Assembly: GCA_963774935.1 (NCBI GenBank)
Contig: CAVZGO010000001.1
Coordinates: forward strand, 310,001-374,000
DNA from: CAVZGO01 sp963774935
GTDB lineage: Bacteria > Chloroflexota > Anaerolineae > Anaerolineales > UBA4823
Direction of reading: 5' to 3'
Length of the DNA stretch: 64,000 nt
The translations under genes were made by a program, and so were the position numbers. Each line of letters starts with the position of its first letter. Position 1 is the stretch's first letter. Shown piece after piece: positions 28,311 to 35,808 of this stretch. The notes under the pieces are model-generated. The model was given only the letters and a program-made list of their open reading frames with translations, searched no databases and was not told the origin of the DNA.

Positions 28311-28382
28311 ATGAAAATTGAACATGCGGTGGAAAATGATGTGTTGAACGCGCCTCCTGGTTTGATAACCTGGTTGATCTAA
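28311..28382 (+). CDS. 23-residue short ORF upstream of RIO kinase (leader peptide candidate)
   Basis: ATG 28311 to TAA 28382 encodes MKIEHAVENDVLNAPPG followed by LITWLI. AAAGGAGG lies at an acceptable distance (12 bases) upstream, the best Shine-Dalgarno in this region. GGAGGCGC (28295-28302) is exactly complementary to GCGCCTCC (28350-28357), the codons for Ala-Pro-Pro, so the ribosome site can be masked by the ORF's own codons. The peptide contains Pro-Pro-Gly, a known ribosome-slowing tripeptide. No amino-acid codon run points to a sensed amino acid. It may be a leader peptide or a free small peptide. Confidence 0.6.
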   Translation: MKIEHAVENDVLNAPPGLITWLI

Positions 28383-28400
28383 TCGTGTAATTTACATTGG

Positions 28401-28476
28401 CAGCCACAGGTGCGTTCGAGCCTGTGGCTGTTTGTTTTAATTTCCACAGGCATGAATTCAGGCACTGTGGTTTTTT
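28401..28476 (+). promoter_or_regulatory. four-segment attenuator-like RNA upstream of RIO kinase
   Basis: Segment 1 CAGCCACAGG (28401-28410) pairs with segment 2 CCTGTGGCTG (28421-28430), followed by TTTGTTTT. Segment 3 CCACAGG (28444-28450) can pair with segment 2 or, through CCACAG, with segment 4 CTGTGG (28465-28470), which runs into six T. So 1:2, 2:3 and 3:4 are mutually exclusive, as in amino-acid operon attenuators. The RIO start codon is 22 bases after the last T. Confidence 0.65.
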
Positions 28477-28497
28477 AGATTACTAAGGGAACTAAAG

Positions 28498-29550
28498 ATG
28501 AAAGACTATTACGAGCAATTTCGACTGGAAGAGGATATCGCCGAGTTAACCCCATTGCCAGCAATACGCAATTCTTCAAAACAGGAGAAAACCAGCCTGG
28601 CAAAAACCCACCCGCGAAAAACCAAAAAATCACCAGTCGATACTCAGTTGGAAATTGCCATACAAATGGATTCCAGCTCGAATTTTCAGTTTACCTATCA
28701 AGCATCTAGGCATGAGGCAGGTTGGCTGATTCAAGCATTGAGCGGACTTTACGAAAGCAACTGGATCAAAGATGTTCTTCGCCTTGTGAAAGGCGGTAAA
28801 GAAGCAAGCGTGTACCTGTGCATCAGCAACAGATCAAGTCATTTAAGACAGCACTATCTGGCTGCCAAGGTATACCGACCACGCATGTTGCGCAACCTAC
28901 GCAACGATGCCATATATCGTGAAGGACGCGGCGATCTCGACATCGAAGGGCATGAAATTCGTGATGACCGCATGGAGCGCGCCATACGCAAACGAACCGC
29001 ATTTGGACAGGAGCTCAGGCACACATCCTGGATAGGACACGAATTTAAGACTCTGCAGGCACTGCACAATGCTGGTGCGGATGTACCGGTGCCTTATGCC
29101 AGCAATGAGAACGCTATCTTAATGTCCTACATCGGCGGGAAAACCACCCCTGCCCCAACACTTAATACTGTGGACCTGGACCCAGAGGAAGCGCAGGATC
29201 TTTTCCAGCGAGTAGTACGCAACCTGGGAATCCTGCTAGCCAATCACCGCGTACATGGCGATCTATCTGCGTATAATATCCTGTACTGGAAGGGAGAGAT
29301 CACCCTGATCGATTTTCCGCAGGCGATCGATCCCGAATCCAACCGCAGTGCGTACCGGGTTTTTGCGCGCGATGTTGCCCGCATCTGTGAATACTTTATC
29401 CGCCAGGGAGTCAATTGCCAACCCACCCGGCTGGCAGCCGACCTGTGGACCTCTCATGGCTATAAGCTGCAGCCAGAAATTCACCCGAGATTATTAGATG
29501 AAGAAGATTCCAGAGACAGAGCTCTTTGGGATAAGCAACACAATGAGTAA
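28498..29550 (+). CDS. RIO1-family atypical protein kinase
   Basis: A 350-residue protein with a C-terminal RIO kinase fold: the Lys/Gly segment VKGGKEASVYLC at about 98, a lysine strand YLAAKVYRPRMLRNL, the hinge ILMSYIGG, catalytic loop HGDLSAYNILYW with Asp and Asn, and metal-binding IDFPQAID. The first 60 residues are polar and basic, without a recognised domain. In archaea and eukaryotes RIO1 acts in small-subunit ribosome maturation; in bacteria the role is largely unknown. The preceding leader suggests control linked to translation, which would fit a ribosome role. Confidence 0.92.
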   Translation: MKDYYEQFRLEEDIAELTPLPAIRNSSKQEKTSLAKTHPRKTKKSPVDTQLEIAIQMDSSSNFQFTYQASRHEAGWLIQALSGLYESNWIKDVLRLVKGGKEASVYLCISNRSSHLRQHYLAAKVYRPRMLRNLRNDAIYREGRGDLDIEGHEIRDDRMERAIRKRTAFGQELRHTSWIGHEFKTLQALHNAGADVPVPYASNENAILMSYIGGKTTPAPTLNTVDLDPEEAQDLFQRVVRNLGILLANHRVHGDLSAYNILYWKGEITLIDFPQAIDPESNRSAYRVFARDVARICEYFIRQGVNCQPTRLAADLWTSHGYKLQPEIHPRLLDEEDSRDRALWDKQHNE

Positions 29551-29556
29551 ATGCCG

Positions 29557-29597
29557 TTGGTGTGGAGATGCAAACTGTTTTCGCACCTCCACGCCAA
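29557..29597 (+). terminator. hairpin after RIO kinase
   Basis: TTGGTGTGGAG (29557-29567) pairs with CTCCACGCCAA (29587-29597) with one G-U pair; a T-rich stretch (ATTTTC) follows after several bases. Confidence 0.55.
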
Positions 29598-29673
29598 TAA
29601 CCAATTTTCTCTGAAACGCTTTTAGAAACGATTGCGAAACTGCTTACCGGTATACTGCAATTCGAGGTGAAAG

Positions 29674-30711
29674 ATGAGACCCAGAGACGCTAACCAGCCC
29701 GATATTATTCTTGTTGAACAGCTTAGTAAGAGTTTCCGCATTCCCCAGAAAGACCCCGGGATATCTGGGGCTCTGAAAGCTTTGATACAACCACGACACA
29801 CTGAGAAACTGGCAGTCGATCAGATTAGCTTTCGGGTTGATGCGGGCGAAATGGTTGGCTACATCGGCGTCAATGGAGCAGGAAAATCCACCACGATCAA
29901 GATGCTTACGGGCATCCTGGTACCTAGCGGCGGCAATGTGAGCGTGATGGGTTTAGATCCCCATCGACAGAGGGTGGCTAACGCCCGCAATATTGGAGTC
30001 GTATTCGGCCAGCGCTCCCAACTATGGTGGGACCTGGCTCTGATCGAATCACTTAACCTGATCAGTAAGATCTATGAGCTCGACCCCGCACGTTATCAGG
30101 AGTTGTTAAGTCTCTTCTCGGATACCCTCGGTCTGGATGAGCTTTTTAAGGTGCCCATACGCAATATGTCATTAGGTCAAAAAATGCGCGCGGAGCTGGC
30201 TGCGGCATTAATTCACGAGCCCAAAATTGTTTACCTGGATGAACCAACCATTGGCCTGGACCTGATCGTTAAAGAACGCATTCGCGAATTCATAAAGCAC
30301 CAGAACCGCGAAAACGGCACCACCGTGATCCTCACCACCCACGACCTCGGTGATATTGAGGAGCTGTGTGAAAGGGTCATCATCATCGATAATGGACGAT
30401 TGATTTATGATGGCCCCTTGAGCCGCATCAAAGAACAGTTCGGCAAGTACCGACAAATCACATTCGAAACCTGTGAGCCAGTTCATAATTTAAATATTCC
30501 CGTTGGAGCAGTCATCGCCACCAATGGTGAAGGACCAGAGGTTCGAAAGTTAGTTCTGCGATTCGATCGCAACCAGATATCAGCCAGTCAGGTGGCAACA
30601 GAAATCATGAACCAGGTGGAAGTGGTCGATTTCTCGCTCGCTGAACCAGACCTGGCCTCAATCATCAAGCAAATCTATAACGGTGCATTGATAGAGCGAG
30701 AGGCTGTATGA
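29674..30711 (+). CDS. ABC-2 exporter ATP-binding protein (COG4586 type)
   Basis: The ATPase of an ABC exporter, 345 residues. Walker A is GVNGAGKSTTIK, Q-loop FGQRSQLWWD, signature MSLGQKMRAEL (a SLGQ form typical of this subgroup), Walker B IVYLDEPTIGLD and H-loop TTHDLGD. A C-terminal extension of about 100 residues follows. Two six-helix permeases are encoded immediately downstream, the first overlapping by four bases, which is the standard three-gene layout. Substrate unknown; related systems export drugs, dyes or peptides. Confidence 0.93.
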   Translation: MRPRDANQPDIILVEQLSKSFRIPQKDPGISGALKALIQPRHTEKLAVDQISFRVDAGEMVGYIGVNGAGKSTTIKMLTGILVPSGGNVSVMGLDPHRQRVANARNIGVVFGQRSQLWWDLALIESLNLISKIYELDPARYQELLSLFSDTLGLDELFKVPIRNMSLGQKMRAELAAALIHEPKIVYLDEPTIGLDLIVKERIREFIKHQNRENGTTVILTTHDLGDIEELCERVIIIDNGRLIYDGPLSRIKEQFGKYRQITFETCEPVHNLNIPVGAVIATNGEGPEVRKLVLRFDRNQISASQVATEIMNQVEVVDFSLAEPDLASIIKQIYNGALIEREAV

Positions 30712-31520
30712 TCGGTACCTTTAGACGGAAGGCCGCCACATACGGCGCAATCGCGGCTATCATACCCAAAGTTTTCCTGGCTTACAACCTGTGGGTATGG
30801 GTCAGCCTGGTATTGAATACCATCGCGCTTACCATCCTGGTCTTCTTCTGGCAAGCTGTCTATTCCAATACGGCGGAAATTTCAGGGATCGACCTTCAAA
30901 CAACACTCCACTACATCCTGCTGGCGCAGATATTCCTGCCGCTCGGAGATATGAACCTGATCTTCGAATTTGGCTACAATTTGCGGGAAGGTGGAATCGC
31001 CCATGCGCTCTTGCGACCAGTTGATTTCCAGGGCAGCTACTACATCCAGGCATTGGCCAATTTAGGTACTTCTCTTATTCTCCAAATTCCACTTGCACTG
31101 GTGGCAACATTTCTCTTCGGCTTGCAGTGGCCGACTGATATCCTGACCTGGCTGGTTTTCATAGTTAGCGCCTTGCTGGGGCGTTCAGTGATATTTTTCT
31201 TTGATTATTCACTGGCATGTTTGACATTTTATACTACTGAGGTCTGGGGACTTGGGGTTTTAGTCTATGGGATCAGCTTATTTTTCTCGGGCAGCATGAT
31301 CCCCTTAGCAATGCTTCCTGAGGGATTACATAACCTGGTGTATTCCCTGCCTTTTGCACAAGCACTGTACGTACCGCTGTCGCTATTAAGTGGCATAGAA
31401 CCGCTCTCTGAGGCGCCTCGTCTTTTATCGGTGCAATTTGCTTGGTTGGTGGGCTTGTGGCTGCTCTCGAGGCTGGTTTTCAAATTCGCCGTGCGCAAAG
31501 TTACCGTACAGGGAGGTTGA
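30708..31520 (+). CDS. ABC-2 exporter permease
   Basis: A 270-residue integral membrane protein with about six helices, matching one of the two permease types (COG4587/COG3694) paired with this ATPase. Cytosolic elements include NLREGGIAHALLRPVDF, the conserved region between helices 2 and 3 in this family. ATG 30708 overlaps the stop of the ATPase gene (ATGA), and a second permease follows within five bases. Confidence 0.9.
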   Translation: MIGTFRRKAATYGAIAAIIPKVFLAYNLWVWVSLVLNTIALTILVFFWQAVYSNTAEISGIDLQTTLHYILLAQIFLPLGDMNLIFEFGYNLREGGIAHALLRPVDFQGSYYIQALANLGTSLILQIPLALVATFLFGLQWPTDILTWLVFIVSALLGRSVIFFFDYSLACLTFYTTEVWGLGVLVYGISLFFSGSMIPLAMLPEGLHNLVYSLPFAQALYVPLSLLSGIEPLSEAPRLLSVQFAWLVGLWLLSRLVFKFAVRKVTVQGG

Positions 31521-31524
31521 TCGT

Positions 31525-32313
31525 ATGACACGCTATTTCAACCTGTATGGCTATTTTCTGGTTCAGCGTTTCAAAATCTTGATGGAATATCGCGTTAATT
31601 TCTTAATTGGTGCGTCTTCCACTATATTATTACAAATATCCGGATTGCTGACCATCTGGGTGGTGATGTCGCAGATTCCCAGCCTGAATGGCTGGTCGTT
31701 ATACCAGATCTTATTGATCTACGGAATGATCACCCTGGCTAAATCGATCAATCATATGTTTGCCGACAATTTATGGACCATCGGCAGGCAATATATTCGC
31801 AGCGGCGCTTTCGATCAATTCCTGGTGCGACCGCTAGACCCCTTATTTCACCTGCTCGCTGATCGCTTCTGTCATGATGGGATCGGCAACTTCCTGGTAG
31901 GTATCAGCCTGGTAATCATTTCAATGCAGCGATTGAATATCCCCTGGTCAGCAGCAAATATCTTCCATCTTCTTCTGGCATGCTTGAGCGGTGGGGCGAT
32001 ATTTATCGCATTGAACCTAATCACCGGCACCAGTGCTTTCTGGTTGATGGATGCTGTTCCGGTGATGCGCGTTGTATTTGACAACCACCTGTTCGCTCAA
32101 TATCCCCTGAATATTTACCCCAAAGCCATCGGCATCTTATTGACCTGGGTCATCCCGTATGGATTTGCGTCATTTTATCCTGCCAGCCAGTTAATGGGTC
32201 TTCCAGCCGGCAGACTTGCCTGGATTGGTCCTATCGTTGCAGTGGTGCTGCTTCTGATGGGTTACCGGGTGTGGCTAATCGGATTGCGACATTACGCAGG
32301 GACCGGCTCTTAG
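31525..32313 (+). CDS. ABC-2 exporter permease, second subunit
   Basis: A 262-residue six-helix protein. ATG 31525 is set by GGGAGGT eight bases upstream, although the frame is open from 31438. The stretch RQYIRSGAFDQFLVRPLDPLF corresponds to the same cytosolic family motif seen in the first permease (both contain LLRP/LVRP-type turns), showing that the two are distant paralogues forming a heterodimer. It completes the exporter operon. Confidence 0.9.
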   Translation: MTRYFNLYGYFLVQRFKILMEYRVNFLIGASSTILLQISGLLTIWVVMSQIPSLNGWSLYQILLIYGMITLAKSINHMFADNLWTIGRQYIRSGAFDQFLVRPLDPLFHLLADRFCHDGIGNFLVGISLVIISMQRLNIPWSAANIFHLLLACLSGGAIFIALNLITGTSAFWLMDAVPVMRVVFDNHLFAQYPLNIYPKAIGILLTWVIPYGFASFYPASQLMGLPAGRLAWIGPIVAVVLLLMGYRVWLIGLRHYAGTGS

Positions 32314-32323
32314 TGATTTAAAG

Positions 32324-32362
32324 TGCCGATGCCCGGGTGAGGGGGGCACCCGGGCATCGGCA
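32324..32362. terminator. perfect 16-bp hairpin after the ABC exporter
   Basis: TGCCGATGCCCGGGTG (32324-32339) pairs with CACCCGGGCATCGGCA (32347-32362) around AGGGGGG. It lies in the 305-base gap between convergent genes and lacks a plus-strand U-tract. Confidence 0.65.
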
Positions 32363-32406
32363 AAAATAATTCTAACAGAAGTGTGAATTTATTGCAAGAT
32401 TAAAAC

Positions 32407-32440
32407 TTAAGGTAGGCGTTCCCTCTCACGCCTACCTTAA
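32407..32440. terminator. second hairpin, 12-bp stem
   Basis: TTAAGGTAGGCG (32407-32418) pairs with CGCCTACCTTAA (32429-32440). It probably protects or ends the minus-strand TauE transcript. Between 32441 and 32618 I see no gene. Confidence 0.55.
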
Positions 32441-32618
32441 CTTTGGGGGGGCACCACTTCGGGCGCAGATTGTAAGATTAATTACAAACTTAACTATAAA
32501 CTCAGTAGCCATCTACCGCCATATAATTTCCGTTAATTACTAATAGACAATTGTACTGATTCAAGTATGTCGTTTCAATAATAGAAATTCCATCAATTAA
32601 TTTTGCACTCCGAAAGCA

Positions 32619-33335
32619 TTACTTGACAATCAGTCGTAAACCCATCGCTATCAATATAACCAGGACAATTTTTCGAAATACGTCCGGTTTCAGGTATCGA
32701 TCGATACTGGTACCAAAGATAAAGCCCAAAAAAATGGCTGGGACCGCATAGATATAAGCCCTCCAGACCTCCTGAGTGAGATTGCCATTTAGGCTATGCG
32801 CAGCTACAATGATCACATCACTCACCAGGAAAAATGTTTGCAGGTTGCTTTTGAATTGCGCAGGTGACCAGCGTTGCGTGTCCGCATAAATCACTACCGG
32901 AGGACCTGAGGTATTATAGGCTCCGCCCAAAAGTCCGCCTAAAAATCCGGCTAAAATTGCCCAATTACGGTTTTTTAATTCCGGCAGCTTGAAATTTAAC
33001 AAGCCGTACAATGCATAACCCACAAGCACTATTCCAAGAATCATCATTGCCAGCGCTTCATCTACACGGCGCAATGCCCAAATACCGAATGGTATGGCTG
33101 GCAATGAAGCCAGGACGATTGGAATGACGGGTCGTAGGTCTATTACAGCGCGATACCGCCAAAGAAGCAAGGGAGATAGGGTTAGAGCAACGAGGGCTAC
33201 CACAGGCGATGCTACCTGCACCCCCATAAATTCAGGCAATAATGCCATTGCTACGAGAGCAACCCCGAAACCTGCCAGGCTCTGAACGAATGTAGCAGTA
33301 AATATTACCCCCACAATCAGAAGAAAGTCACTCAC
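32619..33335 (-). CDS. TauE/SafE-family membrane transporter
   Basis: A 238-residue, seven-to-eight-helix permease of the sulfite exporter TauE/SafE family, thought to move sulfonates, sulfite or other organosulfur anions. The opening FVQSLAGFGVALVAMALL and GFLGGLLGGAYNTSGPPVVIY carry the duplicated GFxxGxxGGxxGxxGP-type family signature. Its start overlaps the preceding DUF4177 gene by eight bases. Substrate not predictable. Confidence 0.92.
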   Translation of the reverse strand: MSDFLLIVGVIFTATFVQSLAGFGVALVAMALLPEFMGVQVASPVVALVALTLSPLLLWRYRAVIDLRPVIPIVLASLPAIPFGIWALRRVDEALAMMILGIVLVGYALYGLLNFKLPELKNRNWAILAGFLGGLLGGAYNTSGPPVVIYADTQRWSPAQFKSNLQTFFLVSDVIIVAAHSLNGNLTQEVWRAYIYAVPAIFLGFIFGTSIDRYLKPDVFRKIVLVILIAMGLRLIVK

Positions 33336-33783
33336 GCGGGCGCTTGAAATAAAGCTGGTATTTATCTCCGCTGCCGTACATTCGCTCGCCTGCGCAGGCT
33401 GCCACCAATTCCCAGCCTTCTTCCCCCATTCGCTGCAGAGATTGATGGATCAGCTCGCCGTCGCTCCAATTCTTGATTTCAACCCCGTTGACGAACCGTG
33501 CTCGCCAACCCTTATATTCTTGAAATGTCACCAGACGGTATTCAAACTCCTTGACCGGTACTCTTTTTTTACCTGGTGTACTGAATTGAGATTCGGAGAG
33601 GGGTTTTTCTTTGAGCTCGTTATCAGGGGATTTGGTTGATTTCGATTGACTGCGCACCCTTGTTTGCACTCGAGGAGCAGGTACTTTTGTTTCGACCGGA
33701 AGATCAGTTCTCTCCCGATCAGGTTTTCCTTCGCCTCCAAAGATTTCAGACAGGATATCGGGGGTTTGCTGATGTTTATCCAT
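33328..33783 (-). CDS. DUF4177-like protein with disordered N-terminus
   Basis: A 151-residue protein. The first 75 residues are Lys/Ser/Pro rich and look disordered. The last 70 (EYRLVTFQEYKGWRAR to QLYFKRPRE, including GEEGWELVAAC) match the small DUF4177 alpha/beta fold. Function unknown. It overlaps both flanking genes by eight bases (ParA upstream, TauE downstream), indicating tight co-translation. The Lys-rich region could contact DNA or an acidic partner of the ParA protein. Confidence 0.72.
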   Translation of the reverse strand: MDKHQQTPDILSEIFGGEGKPDRERTDLPVETKVPAPRVQTRVRSQSKSTKSPDNELKEKPLSESQFSTPGKKRVPVKEFEYRLVTFQEYKGWRARFVNGVEIKNWSDGELIHQSLQRMGEEGWELVAACAGERMYGSGDKYQLYFKRPRE

Positions 33784-34519
33784 CTTCCATGATCCTTTCT
33801 GTCAGTTTGTGATAATCTTCTGCACCGCTCGAGTTCGGAGAGTACTCGAAAATTGATTTTCCAAAGCCTGGAGCCTCAGATAGACGTACACTGTAGCGCA
33901 CCGGGGCACATAGTCGTTCACCAAAGTGAGCCTGAAGTTGATTTAGAATTTCATCGGATTTCTTCACACGCCGGTCATATAAGGTCGGCAGTACGTAGCG
34001 TAACTCCAGCTCCTCATGGTATTTCTGAATCGTTTGAAGGCTGCGTGAAAACTCCATCAGTCCCTGCAAGGTCATCACCTCCAGGGATACAGGCGTGATG
34101 ATGTTCGTCGCATAAAAAAGGGCATTGACCGTCAGTGCATCCCAGCCTGGTCCTGTATCCATGATGGCGTAATCAAATCGATCTTCCAGCAGGGTCAAGG
34201 TTTCTGTCAGGGTTTGCTCTCCGCCAAAGTCTTTGCGCGTAATTTGCCGCTTTAAACCGGCAAGAGAACGCCCACCGGAAAGCACCCAGAGATTAGGTCG
34301 TGCTACGCATAATGCCTGTTCAGGACTCTTATCCCCAGAAACCAGGTCTGCTAAACCAAAATCCGGATCGCAGCCCAACGCTCGCGCCACCTGACCCTGG
34401 GTGTCCACTTCCACCAGGAGCACGGTTTTTCCCGCTCGAGCCAGCCCCGCGGAAAGGTTAACGGCGGTTGTTGTCTTCCCAACGCCTCCTTTGGACAGCG
34501 CTATCGCAATTTTCCGCAT
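33776..34519 (-). CDS. ParA-family ATPase (orphan)
   Basis: A 247-residue deviant-Walker ATPase with KGGVGKTTTA at about 10-19, VEVDTQGQVARALG and the switch segment YAIMDTGPGWD. Members position plasmids, chromosome origins or protein clusters. No ParB or parS-like repeats are seen beside it. Instead it is followed, with overlaps, by DUF4177 and TauE genes, an arrangement that suggests a cargo other than the chromosome. This is the first gene of the operon. Confidence 0.9.
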   Translation of the reverse strand: MRKIAIALSKGGVGKTTTAVNLSAGLARAGKTVLLVEVDTQGQVARALGCDPDFGLADLVSGDKSPEQALCVARPNLWVLSGGRSLAGLKRQITRKDFGGEQTLTETLTLLEDRFDYAIMDTGPGWDALTVNALFYATNIITPVSLEVMTLQGLMEFSRSLQTIQKYHEELELRYVLPTLYDRRVKKSDEILNQLQAHFGERLCAPVRYSVRLSEAPGFGKSIFEYSPNSSGAEDYHKLTERIMEDG

Positions 34520-34685
34520 CTAGATACTCCTTCTAAAACCTCTTTCCAATGATGAGAGGGTAATACGACCAGGTAGATGCATATCATTCGGTTAATCTTA
34601 TCATGTATCCGATTTTCAAAGGAATCGAACTAAAAAAACTCGGGGCGTTGGGAATTACAAGGCTGATTTCCTTTTTCGACCCTGG

Positions 34686-34715
34686 TTGAATATTTCACGA
34701 ATAAAATGGTATGAT
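34686..34715 (+). promoter_or_regulatory. possible promoter for RNase H gene
   Basis: TTGAAT (34686-34691) and TATGAT (34710-34715) are separated by 18 bases, and an overlapping TATAAT lies at 34715-34720. The 419-base gap (34520-34938) otherwise holds only an ACCGGC/GCCGGT inverted pair near 34825-34852. Confidence 0.4.
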
Positions 34716-34938
34716 ATAATTTGTCTAAACAACAAGAGAACATAAACTATTCACTTGGCTAATCACAACTCCTGCCATCGTCAAAGAAATCCTAGCCTGG
34801 TTTATCAGGTTGTTTCGGACCCACCGGCGGTAATTGCTCTTCCTGCCGGTTTGTCAATTAAATTCACCATCGACTGCAATTCCGGTGCTGCCAATTGGCG
34901 ATTTTTTACTCGAAATAAGCGCTAGCAACAAGGAGCCT

Positions 34939-35556
34939 ATGATAAGTTTGCAATTTGACGGCTTATTCAGCGAGGTAGCTACAGATAACAGAAGAGCGGG
35001 ATTTTTATGCTACGGTTGGCTGATTTGGCGTGGTTCACTGGTCGTGGCACGCGGTCATGGTGGCGTTGCCCGTGCCCAAGATGCAACATCTAATGTTGCG
35101 GAATACATCGCGCTGATCGAAGGCTTAGATGCCTTATCGGACCTGGGAGATCACCACGAGCCGGTTCAGGTCTTCGGTGATGCAAAGTGCGTGATCGACC
35201 AGATGAGTGGTACATCAGATGTAAATTCACCTGCCATCCAGCCGCTCTATCGTAAAGCCTGCAAGCTGGCAGACGATTTCACAAGTATAGAATGGCATTG
35301 GAAACCGCGCCGGCATAATCGCGAAGCCGATCGCCTGACCCGCCTCGCCATGCGCCAAATCCTTACTGATCCTGACTGCTACCAAAAAACCATCCAGACT
35401 CTTGTAACATGCTGTGGTCAGCGCGCCTCGAGGAAGTTTTTCCCACTGTTAGATCTGCGTGTCTATTTGCCGCCAAGCCCGTTCCAAAGATGGCAATCGC
35501 CTCCATCAGTGCTCGCCGTAGCTTTGCAGGAATCATTTACTATAACCTCGATCTAG
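34939..35556 (+). CDS. ribonuclease HI-like protein
   Basis: An RNase H-fold nuclease that would cut RNA in RNA:DNA hybrids. It has 205 residues; the domain occupies the first 150. Catalytic acids are in QFDGLFSE (Asp), NVAEYIALIEGL (Glu), VFGDAKCVIDQ (Asp) and HNREADRLT (Asp). The start at ATG 34939 is set by AGGAG at 34931-34935. After about residue 155 the tail (Cys, Pro and Ser rich) does not look conserved and may come from a late frame change. It lies upstream of the thr operon but has a separate promoter. Confidence 0.85.
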   Translation: MISLQFDGLFSEVATDNRRAGFLCYGWLIWRGSLVVARGHGGVARAQDATSNVAEYIALIEGLDALSDLGDHHEPVQVFGDAKCVIDQMSGTSDVNSPAIQPLYRKACKLADDFTSIEWHWKPRRHNREADRLTRLAMRQILTDPDCYQKTIQTLVTCCGQRASRKFFPLLDLRVYLPPSPFQRWQSPPSVLAVALQESFTITSI

Positions 35557-35615
35557 TCATGAAAAAGGACGGGGATTTTTCCAAACCATCCATACCAGAT
35601 ACCGATCTGCGATGC

Positions 35616-35644
35616 TTGACGATAATAATCCCGCGTAGTATAGT
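35616..35644 (+). promoter_or_regulatory. promoter of the thr operon leader
   Basis: TTGACG (35616-35621) and TATAGT (35639-35644) with an ideal 17-base spacer; start expected near 35651. Confidence 0.7.
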
Positions 35645-35654
35645 TGCCCCCAAT

Positions 35655-35738
35655 ATGCAGGTATCACAGATGTCCCCCTGCTTGACTACCACTCCCAACC
35701 GCGTTCGGGCGGGAGTTGGCGCGCCAAGGTGGGATTAG
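35655..35738 (+). CDS. threonine operon leader peptide (Thr-Thr-Thr)
   Basis: A 27-codon ORF (or 22 codons from the second ATG at 35670, which has AGGT in front) reading MSPCLTTTPNRV in its middle. Three consecutive Thr codons ACT-ACC-ACT occupy 35685-35693, immediately followed by the first arm of an RNA hairpin. The stop TAG (35736) lies beyond the second arm. It starts a few bases after the predicted transcription start, upstream of threonine synthase. This is the arrangement of thrL-type leader peptides, though the sequence is unrelated to the enterobacterial one. Confidence 0.68.
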   Translation: MQVSQMSPCLTTTPNRVRAGVGAPRWD

Positions 35739-35789
35739 GACCTCACCATACTGCTGAGCAAACCAACGCCCCATGAACGGGGCGTTTTT
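35691..35789 (+). promoter_or_regulatory. ribosome-mediated attenuator of thrC-aspartokinase
   Basis: Segment 1 ACTCCC (35691-35696) pairs with GGGAGT of segment 2 (35711-35716). Segment 2 as GGGAGTTGG (35711-35719) can instead pair with CCAACGCCC (35763-35771), eight pairs with one A-G mismatch. That would block the terminator AACGCCCC/GGGGCGTT (35765-35772 with 35779-35786) and its five-T tail. Ribosome stalling on Thr codons covers segment 1 and frees segment 2, giving readthrough; normal translation to 35738 covers segment 2 and allows termination. Confidence 0.68.
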
Positions 35790-35808
35790 GATTAATGTAG
35801 GAGTGAAT

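Noticed and set aside
35728..35750. T-box-like core (AAGGTGGGA before a terminator) upstream of thrC
   Set aside because: The leader from the predicted promoter is only about 150 bases, too short for a T-box stem I, and no specifier loop or exact TGGNACC bulge is seen. The Thr leader peptide explains the region better.
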